Positions 22,972-31,896 of a DNA stretch of 45,459 nt are shown piece after piece (the first letter of the stretch is position 1; each line of letters begins with the position of its first letter). Below the pieces are notes generated by a model. It saw nothing but the letters and a program-made list of their open reading frames with translations, was not told the origin of the DNA and did no database searches. The stretch lies in the NCBI GenBank assembly GCA_903925285.1, contig CAIYET010000249.1:1-45459 (forward strand). The letters are read 5' to 3'. The DNA is from Candidatus Hydrogenedentota bacterium (GTDB lineage Bacteria > Hydrogenedentota > Hydrogenedentia > Hydrogenedentales > SLHB01). The position numbers were made by a program, and so were the translations under genes.

Positions 22972-25900
22972 TCAGTAATACGCGACGATTTCCAGCGGTT
23001 CGGCGCGCGCCTCGATCATGACGCATTCTTTTTCCGGATCGAAGGTCGTGCAGGGTACGCCGTTGATTTCGCAACGCATCATGCGCTTGCCTTCGGAGTG
23101 GCGGAATCGTGCGATGAGCCGTTTGGGCGGATTGCGTTTTGGCGGTTCGACGCGCATCGTAATGCGGTCCTTTGCGGCGTCGGATTCGAGCGATACGGAC
23201 ATCGGTCCGAAGTAGGTCGCCGCGTGCTCGATGCCGATCCGTTGTCCGTCGGCGAGCCAGTAACGCGGAATCGCCGCGCCGAGCCAGAGGTCGTCGCCGC
23301 GTTCGAGGATGAACATCATCCGCAGCCAATAGGTCGAGTTCGCCTCGTCGGACGACTTGTAATGGTCGCCACGAAAATCGCCCATGTTCGGCAAAGCGTG
23401 CTCGGTCATCATGCGCGTGTCGGGGAAATAACTGACCGCGAACGCGTTGAAGTATGCGCGCAGGAAGTGCGGGATTTCGTCGCGCAAAAGGTATGCGATC
23501 GGGTTGCACAGAAGATTGGCCTGCATCGAAATACCGCCCCGGCTGAACCAGTGGCGTTCCAACTCGTCGCCGCGCAGGTCGTAGCCAAACTGCTGGGACA
23601 GGTAGAGGTTGTCCTCGAAATCCCGAACGATCCAGCGCGACATAGGCTCGTCGGGTTCAAGCAAACCGCAACGTACGAGGTGAATCGCGCCCTCGAGCGT
23701 TTCGGTGATCCAGCCGAACGAACGCCCGCGCCGGTGGACGTCGCTCGGGATATGCGGGATCCAGCGTCCGTCGCGCAACCGCACGACCGGCGAGCGCCGC
23801 ATGGCCTCGGTGAAGGCGGCGCAGATATCTTCGCGATAGGCGGCGGCCTCGATTTCGAGACGCTCGCCTTCGGGATGTCCCGCATCCTTCAAGGCATCCG
23901 CCGCGTTGGCCATGCCCCACCATGCATACACGTTGTTCGACATCCAGCAGCGCCAGTCGCCGATATCTTCGAGCGAACCGGGCGGCAGGAGTCCGCGCTC
24001 GATGGCGCGCATGGGCGACGTCTTGGCCATCTCGACCGTGCGTGCGCGTTCACGCGCGATCCACTCGCAGGCTTTCAGAATGTTCGGTTTAGCGCGTTCG
24101 AGCCACGCGGTGTCCCGCGTATACCGGTAATGCTCGCCGATACACCAAAGTACCCAACCGTGATGTTGGTTGTAGCCGTTCGCGTCCTCATACCCGCCCG
24201 CGCAGTAGAACTCGCCTTCGGCGCTCGAGTAGTCGCCGGGCAGCGGGCGCTTACCCTGGTAATGCAGCCACGTCTCGATGGCCTCTTCCGCGCGTTGGTG
24301 ATAGCCTCGGCGGTCGAGGTCCGATACCATCATACATGCCTCGTTCGCATATACGCCGTACTGAAACGTGCCCACCTTGGCCATGTAACGCAGGCTGCCG
24401 CCCACTTCGCGTTCCGTGTTGATCAGCAGATGCGGGAGATGCGCGTCGTAGAAATCGTTGATCATCGGTTCGGGCGTCTGAATCCGCGCGCCCTGTCCAA
24501 TGCGTCCCTGCCAATACCCGCGCACCGCCTCGAATGCCGCATCGAATCGGATGGTCTCGAGTTGCGCCAACTCAGGTTCGTCCTCGCGCAAGGAAATGAA
24601 GGGAATCGCGATATCGAGAATTCGCGCGGGTTGGCCGGGCGCGACCGCTGCCTCGTAACGGATCGCATGCTCGGACGCCGTGAGTCCGGTACTGTCGGAC
24701 ACAAGTACGCGTACGCGTTCATTACATATGATCTTGTTGCCGCGCAATTCGAGCAATTCGACTCCAGCATCATCTTTTGTTTCAATGGTTAATCGAGCAT
24801 TTGCCGAAGCGTTCTTAGACGGTTCCATCATAAAACGGATGTACAGCGCCATGGGGTCGTCGGCCAGAATGCGCCCGTCCTCCGACGGCGTTCCAGCCAG
24901 AGGAACCGCGAACGCGGTCTGCGTATAACGAACGCCGTCCAGTTCCCACGTGGTCACCGTCATCGGCAGACAACCATCGACCAGCGTGCGGTCTTTCATG
25001 GCCTCGCGCGGCAAACCGAATCGAGTCCACAACTCCTCGCCCGTCCAATGGCAGCGATCCGTGTCGCGGCCAGGAATCCGCGCGATCCAGTTCTTGTTGC
25101 GAAAGACATTGCACGCGCCATCCAGTCCAAAATGCTGCCGCGTACCCTCGAAGCTCAACGGGATGTATTGCCGGCCCTTTTCGGGCATGTCCGCCCACGC
25201 GCGCGCAAACGTCTGTTCCGGCATATCGAAGACCCGCGAATACAGGTCCTTCTCCGCCCGTTCCGCGTTTCGCGAAGCTTCCTCGTACGTGATTTCCACG
25301 TCGGCTCGACGCACGATCACGCCAAAATCGGGCACGAAGATATGCCCCCATTTCACGAGGTCCGACGCCGCGAACGAAAATGTCTCGTTCGTACCGCGCA
25401 ACGTCACAACCGTCTCGTCGAACGAACCATAATGCCGAGGTTCCGCATAGCGCACACGTGCGCGCACGCCATCGCGCGATTCGACGGATTCGAGAACGCC
25501 GTTGAAGACCTCGAAGCGTCCATCCCAAGCACCCGGTTTCGAGGTCTCGACGACGAAGTCCAACGGACGCCAGACCGAGTCGGTATAGGCCTCGACCTTC
25601 GCGACGGGCGGAACGCCTTCCTCATGCAGTATACGCAGTTTCAGCGTCGTACGGTAACGCGCATCGCGGTTCCCGATATCGGTGAACTCGCGCGCGTTGA
25701 CCGGATTAAACGTGAACGTCGCACACGCGCCGTCGACCTTCACCTCGGCATCCGCCGTCTTCCATTCGCCCTTATACCAATCGCCGATATCGAACCACCC
25801 CGATTGGCCCGCGCCCGACGGTGCGTCGCGCGGAATTTCCTTATGCGGCCACGAACTCTGCCAGTACTGCAACGCGAGCTTTTCCGGGAGCGGACGCGAA

Positions 25901-26112
25901 TCGAACGTCACCACGACACGATGCAGTTCGCGCGGGTCTTCCCACACGACCGTGTACCCATCTTCCGCTCGCATGATTTCCCCAAACGGCACGACATCCA
26001 AAGCGACATCCCTCCCCGGCAACACCTGCACGGAAGCGAATGGCCCCGCGATTTGCGGAACTTCGCCCATGCACAGCGCGGCCATCAGGCCAACCACAAG
26101 TTGAGTAAGCAT
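22972..26112 (-). CDS. Large exported six-hairpin glycosidase-like protein, 1046 aa
   Basis: A probable signal peptide at 1-16 (MLTQLVVGLMAALCMG) is followed by beta-rich domains (about 20-330). A helical (alpha/alpha)6 toroid occupies roughly 550-960, as in six-hairpin glycosidases such as GH15/63/78/94-type enzymes. Toroid motifs are GTFQYGVYANEACMMVSD, NGYNQHHGWVLWCIGEHY, GLLPPGSLEDIGDWRCWMSN, SFGWITETLEGAIHL and ANSTYWLRMMFILERGDD. A small C-terminal beta sandwich (about 970-1046) closes the protein. The acidic residues in GEFYCAGGYEDANG and LEDIGDW are candidates for catalysis. I cannot assign the family number or the substrate. It fits the secreted carbohydrate-processing theme of the neighbouring plus-strand genes. 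It is divergent from the Septu-like module, with an 82-base gap between them. Confidence 0.8.
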   Translation of the reverse strand: MLTQLVVGLMAALCMGEVPQIAGPFASVQVLPGRDVALDVVPFGEIMRAEDGYTVVWEDPRELHRVVVTFDSRPLPEKLALQYWQSSWPHKEIPRDAPSGAGQSGWFDIGDWYKGEWKTADAEVKVDGACATFTFNPVNAREFTDIGNRDARYRTTLKLRILHEEGVPPVAKVEAYTDSVWRPLDFVVETSKPGAWDGRFEVFNGVLESVESRDGVRARVRYAEPRHYGSFDETVVTLRGTNETFSFAASDLVKWGHIFVPDFGVIVRRADVEITYEEASRNAERAEKDLYSRVFDMPEQTFARAWADMPEKGRQYIPLSFEGTRQHFGLDGACNVFRNKNWIARIPGRDTDRCHWTGEELWTRFGLPREAMKDRTLVDGCLPMTVTTWELDGVRYTQTAFAVPLAGTPSEDGRILADDPMALYIRFMMEPSKNASANARLTIETKDDAGVELLELRGNKIICNERVRVLVSDSTGLTASEHAIRYEAAVAPGQPARILDIAIPFISLREDEPELAQLETIRFDAAFEAVRGYWQGRIGQGARIQTPEPMINDFYDAHLPHLLINTEREVGGSLRYMAKVGTFQYGVYANEACMMVSDLDRRGYHQRAEEAIETWLHYQGKRPLPGDYSSAEGEFYCAGGYEDANGYNQHHGWVLWCIGEHYRYTRDTAWLERAKPNILKACEWIARERARTVEMAKTSPMRAIERGLLPPGSLEDIGDWRCWMSNNVYAWWGMANAADALKDAGHPEGERLEIEAAAYREDICAAFTEAMRRSPVVRLRDGRWIPHIPSDVHRRGRSFGWITETLEGAIHLVRCGLLEPDEPMSRWIVRDFEDNLYLSQQFGYDLRGDELERHWFSRGGISMQANLLCNPIAYLLRDEIPHFLRAYFNAFAVSYFPDTRMMTEHALPNMGDFRGDHYKSSDEANSTYWLRMMFILERGDDLWLGAAIPRYWLADGQRIGIEHAATYFGPMSVSLESDAAKDRITMRVEPPKRNPPKRLIARFRHSEGKRMMRCEINGVPCTTFDPEKECVMIEARAEPLEIVAYY

Positions 26113-26156
26113 CGGGCCATGTTACCTGTCTGCGTGATGCCGAGGCAAGGTGAAAG

Positions 26157-26185
26157 TTGAACCGCGGAACGGCAGTAGATAAGAT
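26157..26185 (+). promoter_or_regulatory. Candidate promoter for the Septu-like operon (possibly leaderless)
   Basis: TTGAAC at 26157-26162 and TAAGAT at 26180-26185 are separated by 17 bases, each matching four of six consensus positions of a housekeeping promoter. A start about 7 bases downstream would fall only a few bases before the ATG at 26195. There is no Shine-Dalgarno before that ATG, so the transcript could be leaderless. Confidence 0.4.
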
Positions 26186-26194
26186 TCCTTTATT

Positions 26195-27577
26195 ATGGCC
26201 AAGAGAGAATCTGACAAAGAGTTTACTGTTGCCGCAAGGCAGGACGATCAGGGAGAGAACCGAGAGTCAGTCCCCGTCTATTTCCTTTCCTTGAGGGTCG
26301 AGAATGTGCTCTGCTTCGGACCGAAACAGACGCTGGACCTCAGCAACGGCAAGGGAGCCCCTGTGCCATGGACCATTATCCTCGGCGATAATGGCGTGGG
26401 GAAAACCACGCTACTCAAATGTCTCGCTGGGTGTGAGTTTACAGAGACCATATTGATAGGCAGCAAGGATGGTGGCGAGGAACGGGTTATGCTTCCACGA
26501 GGTTTTCGGGAAGAGTGTATACAGGATCTGCTCGTTCGCGGTCAGCCTGAGATTACCACGCAGTTATGTAGTGGTTCCGATTTGAGAAGTGCAATAAATG
26601 GTAAGACGCAACCGCATATGGGCCACACCTCAATCGGGAGACGTTACTGTTCGCCTATTGATTCATCATTTGGATCTCTTCGATGCTACGGCTATGGCGC
26701 GTCCCGGCGAATGGCGCGCGCTTCGCTATCTGAGTCAGACGAAACGCAGAATTCGGAGAGTCTGCTTGATGAGGGATCTGAACTGATCAATGCAGAGGAA
26801 TGGCTTCTGCAGGCCGACTACGCGGCAAGCAAGGACTCAAGTCCAGCGCAAAAATTCGCTCGACGCCGAGATCAGATCAAGGAAGTGTTAATTAAGCTGC
26901 TCCCGGATGTCTCCGATATTCGAATCACCACTCCCACAAAGGAAGGGCAAGTGTCTTTCCTCGAGTTTCAGACGCCTTATGGTTGGGTTCGATTGCAGGC
27001 GTTGAGCCTTGGGTATCGGTCGATGATTGCGTGGGTGGTCGATCTGGCGACCAGACTTTTCAAGAGATTCCCTAATAGCCCGGACCCCTTGGCGGAACCC
27101 GCAGTTGTTCTGGTTGATGAAATCGACCTTCATCTTCACCCGTCCTGGCAACGGAAGATACTGGCTTACCTTTCCGAGCGGTTTCCGAACACGCAGTTCA
27201 TCGCTACCGCACACAGTCCGCTCGTGGTGCAAGCGGTTGAAGATGCGAATGTCGTTCTGCTCCGGAAAGAGGGCGATCACGTCGTCATCGAGAACAATCG
27301 CGAATCGGTACGGGGCTGGCGGGTGGATCAGATATTGACGAGCGATTTGTTCGGGTTACCAAGCGCTCGTTCCCTAAAATACGAGGCATTGATGGCCGAG
27401 CGCGAACAGATTCTCTCGAAGCCCAAGCTGACCGCGCGCGATGATAAGAAGCTCGCGGACATTAGATCCCAATTGGAGGTTTGGCCGGTCGGCGAGAACG
27501 CGGAAGATCGCGAGGCGATGGATATCATCCGCCGTGCCGCGCAAAGCCTGAAGAAGAAAGAGAAAGCTGGGTCGTGA
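26195..27577 (+). CDS. ptuA: Septu-like defence ATPase (PtuA-type), 460 aa
   Basis: This is an SMC/ABC-like AAA ATPase, the sensor/ATPase part of a Septu-type two-gene anti-phage module. Walker A is GDNGVGKT (64-71), the family's CYGYGASRRMA block is at about 164-174, a degenerate ABC signature is LSLGYRS (270-276), Walker B is VVLVDEIDLHLHP (Asp308, Glu309), and the switch His is in ATAHSPLVV (His340). The DEIDLHLHPSWQ wording is characteristic of PtuA and related OLD-like or retron-associated ATPases. It overlaps the downstream HNH gene by four bases, the usual PtuA-PtuB order. No reverse transcriptase lies upstream, which argues against a retron. The opening codons are more AT-rich than neighbouring genes, hinting at horizontal transfer. 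A leaderless start is possible. Confidence 0.82.
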   Translation: MAKRESDKEFTVAARQDDQGENRESVPVYFLSLRVENVLCFGPKQTLDLSNGKGAPVPWTIILGDNGVGKTTLLKCLAGCEFTETILIGSKDGGEERVMLPRGFREECIQDLLVRGQPEITTQLCSGSDLRSAINGKTQPHMGHTSIGRRYCSPIDSSFGSLRCYGYGASRRMARASLSESDETQNSESLLDEGSELINAEEWLLQADYAASKDSSPAQKFARRRDQIKEVLIKLLPDVSDIRITTPTKEGQVSFLEFQTPYGWVRLQALSLGYRSMIAWVVDLATRLFKRFPNSPDPLAEPAVVLVDEIDLHLHPSWQRKILAYLSERFPNTQFIATAHSPLVVQAVEDANVVLLRKEGDHVVIENNRESVRGWRVDQILTSDLFGLPSARSLKYEALMAEREQILSKPKLTARDDKKLADIRSQLEVWPVGENAEDREAMDIIRRAAQSLKKKEKAGS

Positions 27578-28320
27578 TTCGAATCGTGAAGTCTTTAGCG
27601 CCCGAAGTGCTGCGCGATGGACAGACTAAGACGGCAGCCGACAGCGCGGACTATCAAGCGCACAAGACGGATTACGATTCCGGGAAGAGGAAGTTCTCCT
27701 TCGATCATGACATCTATGCCCATGTCGACGTCAAGAGCGTCCTGCTTCTGGATCAGCATGATAAGTGTTGTTTCTGCGAATCCAAGATAAGTCACATCGC
27801 CTTTGGCGACGTCGAACATTTCCGCCCAAAGAGCGCCTTCAGGCAATCACAGAGGGACAGACTGGGACGCCCAGGTTACTATTGGCTGGCGTACGAATGG
27901 TCCAACCTGTTTCTTGCGTGTGAACTCTGCAATCGTCGCTGGAAAAAGAATCTGTTCCCGTTGGAAGATCCTTCCGTCAGGATATTGTCGCCGAAGGATG
28001 ACCTCGCCCGGGAGAGGCCGCTCTTCCTTCACCCGACGGACGACAATCCCGAAGAGCATCTGGAATTCGACAAAGAAGTAATTCGTCCGCGCAACGCCTC
28101 CCGGCGCGGGTCGGTGACGCTTAATGCGTTGAGGTTGAATAGACCTGCCCTTCAAGATTTCCGGCGAGATCGTTACGTGTTGCTCAAGAATCTCTTTGTT
28201 GTCGCGAACAGCGATCTCCCCGAGCGCGAAGACGCCTTGCGGAACCTTGATGAACGTGTCTTGGATTCAGCCGAGTATGCCGCCATGACGCGTTGCGCGC
28301 GTCGGCGAGCCTTTGAATAG
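27574..28320 (+). CDS. ptuB: Septu-like HNH endonuclease (PtuB-type), 248 aa
   Basis: This is an HNH-family nuclease that would be the effector of the Septu-type pair. The zinc/HNH region is evident: CCFCESKI (C65, C68), GDVEHFRPKS (the catalytic His region, E81-H82) and LACELCNRRWKKNLFP (C116, C119, then Asn). This cysteine-flanked VEHFRPK pattern is the hallmark of PtuB and of HNH proteins associated with retrons. The start is inferred as GTG at 27574, which overlaps the ATPase's stop (GTGA), so translation is coupled. The frame is open earlier but reads through the ATPase C-terminus with low-quality sequence. The gene ends 5 bases before the convergent GDPD gene. The final residues RCARRRAFE lack obvious conservation. 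Confidence 0.82.
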   Translation: MIRIVKSLAPEVLRDGQTKTAADSADYQAHKTDYDSGKRKFSFDHDIYAHVDVKSVLLLDQHDKCCFCESKISHIAFGDVEHFRPKSAFRQSQRDRLGRPGYYWLAYEWSNLFLACELCNRRWKKNLFPLEDPSVRILSPKDDLARERPLFLHPTDDNPEEHLEFDKEVIRPRNASRRGSVTLNALRLNRPALQDFRRDRYVLLKNLFVVANSDLPEREDALRNLDERVLDSAEYAAMTRCARRRAFE

Positions 28321-28325
28321 GCCCG

Positions 28326-30017
28326 CTAGTCAAGTAGCGTGCCGGGTAACGTCCAACGCTCGCCCCAGACCAGTATCCGCGCTTGCGACTCCGGTAGATC
28401 CTTGATTGCATCGAAGCTGTAGTCGTAGCTCCAACGCGCGCCGCCTTTTGCGTGCGTCAGTTCCAAGATGTGCGAAATCAGCGCGAACTTCGGGTCGAGG
28501 TGACGCACGGCGTCCGCGACGATCATGCCCGAACATGCCACGTGCGGGATGAAGACGTCAACCGGTTTGTCCGGCGTCATTTTATCGTAATTGGCGCCGT
28601 CGCCGCTGTGATAGATGACGGCGTTGTTGGCCGATTCGCCGCAATCGATTTGATACATGCACATGTTGTCGCGTCCGTCGGGATTTCTGGGCGTGTGATC
28701 GCCGATATCCACCTTGACGCGAATCGGTCCGAAACGGTGTTCCCAGGGCTTCGTCACAATCGTGCCGCCCTCGATGAATGACGAGACGACGGGTTTGCCG
28801 CGCGCAATCATCTCGCCGGGGAGAGCACCGTTGAAATGGTCCGGGTGCGGATGGGTGATGAGCAGGAAATCGAGCAGGCCGGCCAACGGTCGTGCGTCGC
28901 GCAGGCAGATGTCCACGGCAAAGCAGGCGTCGGGCGTCTTAAATACATAGCCCATATTATAGAGAAGCCAAATCGCCAGCCCCGATTTCACGCGTGTCCG
29001 GCGGATCTCGTCGAAGGCGTGGTCCGATGCACGCTGAAGTCCATGGAGGATGCCGTATCGTTCCGCCAACGAAGCGGCTTCCGGTGTGTTCAGCAGAAAA
29101 TGCTGCATTGCCTCTTTGGAGCATTCATCGGCGGCGGCTTGGATGACGGCCATATGCTCGCGACGCGTCAAGGCGTTCGTCCCATCTGCGGGATGCTCCC
29201 AGAGCCAGTCCTGCGCCAAATCGACTTCAGGAAAAGGCGCTGGCAGGAAAGCCTCGAAGACCGGCGCATATTCCGAGTCGATCTGGAACAGGCGCACGCC
29301 CGCTTTATAGAGTCGGCGGATGTCGGCTTCAGGCCCGGCGGACTTCGGTTTGAGGAGGTAATGGAACGTGTTGACGGACGCCACAACGGGTACATGCACC
29401 GAGGCGGCGTATTGGACCGCCGTGTCGTCGAGTTCATTGCCATGTGCGAACAGGCAATATAGCGAAGCCACATCCTCGCCGCTGGCCACGGCTTTGCGCA
29501 AGCCTTCGAGGTTCGTCGCGACGCGGGCCTTACCTTTGAAGTACGCCTTCGACGCCCCGGCGCCGATGAAAATCGCCGACTCGAGCAAGCCATTGTCGCT
29601 GAGGATTTGCCCGGCCTCGCGCATGGCGTCCTCGGGCCAATCGTCCTGCATATCGAGCATCATGCACGATTTACCCCGGCAACGTTCGGCGGCCTCCTTG
29701 AACGTCATTGGATGCTGATCGCCGACGAGCGACGTAAGGCGCGCGACTGTGTCCCAATCCGTTTCGGCGGCCTTGGCTTTCGAGCCATAGACCCTTTTGA
29801 AATCGCGGTCGTGCTGAAGAATGGCGACGCCGTCGCGCGTACGCCGCAGATCGAGTTCAAGCATCCAATATCGTCGCTCGAGCGCGGCATCGAGGCTTGC
29901 GGGCGTATTCTCGGGATGCTGCTCATCGACGATCCCGCCGCGATGCGCGATGAACTTGAGCCCGTCGTCGATCGGCGCCGGAGCGGCAAACAGACTGTAC
30001 ACAATGAGCCAAAACAT
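28326..30017 (-). CDS. GDPD-like phosphodiesterase fused to a metallo-beta-lactamase-like domain, 563 aa
   Basis: A short hydrophobic N-terminus (MFWLIVYSLFAAPAP) suggests export. Residues about 20-250 are a glycerophosphodiester phosphodiesterase-like TIM barrel: FIAHRGG (His25, Arg26), HPENTPASL (Glu36, Asn37), ELDLRRTRDG (Glu54, Asp56) and LQHDRDF (His69), which are the family's catalytic and metal-binding set. After a helical linker (260-345) a metallo-beta-lactamase-fold domain begins, with LLITHPHPDHFNG giving HxHxDH (His389, His391, Asp393, His394). Later histidines (YHSGDGANYD, FIPHVACSG, LISHILELTH) are candidates for the remaining ligands. The fusion of two unrelated phosphodiester/hydrolase folds is unusual. 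The ATG at 30017 is preceded by AAGGA. A sequence error joining two genes is possible but no disruption is visible. Confidence 0.85.
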   Translation of the reverse strand: MFWLIVYSLFAAPAPIDDGLKFIAHRGGIVDEQHPENTPASLDAALERRYWMLELDLRRTRDGVAILQHDRDFKRVYGSKAKAAETDWDTVARLTSLVGDQHPMTFKEAAERCRGKSCMMLDMQDDWPEDAMREAGQILSDNGLLESAIFIGAGASKAYFKGKARVATNLEGLRKAVASGEDVASLYCLFAHGNELDDTAVQYAASVHVPVVASVNTFHYLLKPKSAGPEADIRRLYKAGVRLFQIDSEYAPVFEAFLPAPFPEVDLAQDWLWEHPADGTNALTRREHMAVIQAAADECSKEAMQHFLLNTPEAASLAERYGILHGLQRASDHAFDEIRRTRVKSGLAIWLLYNMGYVFKTPDACFAVDICLRDARPLAGLLDFLLITHPHPDHFNGALPGEMIARGKPVVSSFIEGGTIVTKPWEHRFGPIRVKVDIGDHTPRNPDGRDNMCMYQIDCGESANNAVIYHSGDGANYDKMTPDKPVDVFIPHVACSGMIVADAVRHLDPKFALISHILELTHAKGGARWSYDYSFDAIKDLPESQARILVWGERWTLPGTLLD

Positions 30018-30027
30018 GGACGGTTCC

Positions 30028-30048
30028 TTCAGGCTACAGGCTACAGGT
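30028..30048. repeat. Heptamer array (TTCAGGC TACAGGC TACAGGT)
   Basis: Three 7-base units lie in phase in the 46-base gap between the DUF2147 gene and the GDPD fusion gene (both minus). Related to the GCCTACA/TTCAGCC family. Confidence 0.7.
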
Positions 30049-30063
30049 ATCGAGATCGGAAGC

Positions 30064-30588
30064 CTACCATTCCTTTGACTCGCGATGGGGCGAAGTGGAT
30101 TCGTCGTCATTCGGATCCGCACTCGGCGACGGCGCTTTACGCGTCCAAACCGTCGTACCACCGAACAGCGATATGCCGATAAAGCCGCGCACACGAAGAT
30201 GTTCAGGATCGGCCAGAGTCAGTTTGGCCTTGTAGGTGCGGCCGTCCTCGGGATTGTAGATAGTCCCGTTTTCATAACGATTCTCGGCAACATACTGGAA
30301 ATCCTTCAGCAATTCGAGTCCGAGCATAGGCCTACTGCGCAGGGCGGGATCGGGATTTTCGCGGTCATGCGTCTGGCGTCCCGCTTCCTTATCTTTCTTG
30401 TCGTAGACCGATTCCTTTTCCCAACTGATATGCCCGTAGTACTTGCCGTCGTGCTTGGTAAACTCGAAGCGCGCGTCGCCTTTCTTCGAGAACCACTGTC
30501 CCAGAATGCCGTCGCCATCCTCGGCCAGCGCCAATGGGACCATTCCAACCAATGCGATTGCTACCGCTAAGAAACGCATGCCCGACAC
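30064..30588 (-). CDS. DUF2147 family exported protein, 174 aa
   Basis: This is a small exported protein of the DUF2147 family, function unknown. It has a signal peptide (MRFLAVAIALVGMVPLALA). The family pattern follows: ILGQWFSKKGDARFEF, KYYGHISWEKES, MLGLELLKDFQY, YENGTIYNPEDGRTYKAKL, then HLRVRGFIGISLFGGTTVWTR (GxWxx, Y/F-G-I, G-IYdPe-GktY and vRGfig.slfG...WtR are the DUF2147 landmarks). Start: GTG at 30588 with AGAAGG eight bases upstream; ATG 30579 is an alternative and would be the first residue of the signal peptide proper. It lies three bases after the oxidoreductase gene, so the two are likely co-transcribed. The C-terminal tail (about 20 residues) is acidic and of low complexity. 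Confidence 0.87.
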   Translation of the reverse strand: MSGMRFLAVAIALVGMVPLALAEDGDGILGQWFSKKGDARFEFTKHDGKYYGHISWEKESVYDKKDKEAGRQTHDRENPDPALRSRPMLGLELLKDFQYVAENRYENGTIYNPEDGRTYKAKLTLADPEHLRVRGFIGISLFGGTTVWTRKAPSPSADPNDDESTSPHRESKEW

Positions 30589-30591
30589 TTT

Positions 30592-31806
30592 CTACGCCTT
30601 CTGTTCCGGTCCATCGGCAGGCAGGTTCAGTTTCGGATCGAGGCGTTCGTTTGCCTCGGTCATTTTGTCCCAGGTGGCGGTTTCGCCGGAGTAGGCGGCC
30701 ATTCTTCCAAGGACGCATGACATGGTGCTGTCGGCGCTTTCTTTGGCATTTTGGATGGGTTTGCCGTCATGGATGGCTTGGCAGAAGTCTTTGATGTTGT
30801 TGACGGCGCCTTCCTGGTAGATATTTAGGGTTTTGCCGCCGGCCCAGCCTTCTTTACTGCCTCTGATCTTGACTTCGCCGCCGTAATGGGAGTCGACGGT
30901 GCCGGTGCTTCCGTAGAGGCGGATGCAGAGGTCGTCGAATCCGTCGCCGAACTGTCGCGAACTGAAATCGACGATCACGCCGTCGGGATAATGGAACGTT
31001 ACGACGAAATGGTCCCAACAATCGCCGACATCGGTCCTGACCTTGCGTCCGCCGGTGCCGACGGCTTTGACGGGGTGCGACTGGAGGTACCAGTTGGCGA
31101 CATCGATGACGTGGATGTTTTGCTCGACGATGATATCGCCGGAGAGGGCTTTGTCGAAAACCCAGTTGCGCAGGCGGGCGGGTTCGGTGCCGGGTTCGGC
31201 ATGCAGGCCGAGGCGCCCGGTATGGTAGAAGACATGGCCCATGACGGGCGTGCCGATTATGCCGTCGTGGACGCGTTGCGCGGCGCCCTTGAAAAATTCG
31301 TTGTTGCGCGTCTGGAAATCGACGAGGCAGCAGAGTTTGTCTGCGACTTTGTCGGCGGCGCTGACGATGTTCATGCAGCCGGGCACATCGACGGCGATGG
31401 GTTTGGCGAGGTAGACGTGCTTGCCTGCTTCGAGTCCGGCGACGGCCTGTTCGGGGTGGAAATAGGGCGGACTCATGATGGCGATGGCGTCAACCTTGCC
31501 TGCGAGCAGCGTCTTGTAACCGTCAAGGCCGACGAATCGGCGCGAGGCGTCCACGTCGAACGCGTTGCCAACATCGTCGACGTGGTCACGGAAATAATCA
31601 TGGGCGGCCACGATCTTCGCGGGGGCATTTTTCTCGAACAGGTTGGCGATCCATTTGCCGCGTCCGCCGCAGCCGATGAGACCGATCTCGATTTTCGAGT
31701 TCGCATCCGTGCCGAGGGCGGTTCGCGGCGACATGATGGCGAATGCCGCCGTCGTCGTTGCCGCGACTTTCAGAAACTGGCGTCGTTTCATCTCTTGCTT
31801 TTCCAT
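30592..31806 (-). CDS. Tat-exported Gfo/Idh/MocA-type oxidoreductase, 404 aa
   Basis: This is a predicted NAD(P)-dependent sugar or polyol oxidoreductase. The twin-arginine signal is explicit (KRRQFLKVAATTTAAFAIM, residues 7-25). The Rossmann motif is IGLIGCGGRGKWI, followed by the family's AIAIMSPPYFH and LEAGKHVYLAKPIAVD (the EKP motif is AKP here, Lys retained), then the C-terminal alpha/beta domain with GDIIVEQNIHVIDVANWYL. The length of 404 is usual for the Tat-exported branch common in Planctomycetota and related phyla. AAAGGA lies before the ATG at 31806. It may work with the sugar isomerase-type genes of this genome, but the substrate is unknown. It is first in a probable unit with the DUF2147 gene. 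Confidence 0.93.
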   Translation of the reverse strand: MEKQEMKRRQFLKVAATTTAAFAIMSPRTALGTDANSKIEIGLIGCGGRGKWIANLFEKNAPAKIVAAHDYFRDHVDDVGNAFDVDASRRFVGLDGYKTLLAGKVDAIAIMSPPYFHPEQAVAGLEAGKHVYLAKPIAVDVPGCMNIVSAADKVADKLCCLVDFQTRNNEFFKGAAQRVHDGIIGTPVMGHVFYHTGRLGLHAEPGTEPARLRNWVFDKALSGDIIVEQNIHVIDVANWYLQSHPVKAVGTGGRKVRTDVGDCWDHFVVTFHYPDGVIVDFSSRQFGDGFDDLCIRLYGSTGTVDSHYGGEVKIRGSKEGWAGGKTLNIYQEGAVNNIKDFCQAIHDGKPIQNAKESADSTMSCVLGRMAAYSGETATWDKMTEANERLDPKLNLPADGPEQKA

Positions 31807-31896
31807 GTCCGAATCCTTTCGTGCGTTGAATAGGTGTCCCCACCATTGGACCTGGAATTCACAGGGCCGTTCTATGGATCCCCTGGAATTCTCGTT

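Noticed and set aside
23098-24792. A 564-codon plus-strand frame opposite the six-hairpin glycosidase-like gene
   Set aside because: It is an antisense shadow; the minus-strand protein has clear toroid motifs and a signal peptide.
26113-26194. A retron RNA or reverse transcriptase upstream of the ATPase/HNH pair
   Set aside because: The gap is only 82 bases, with no reverse transcriptase frame on either side, so the pair is best seen as Septu-like.
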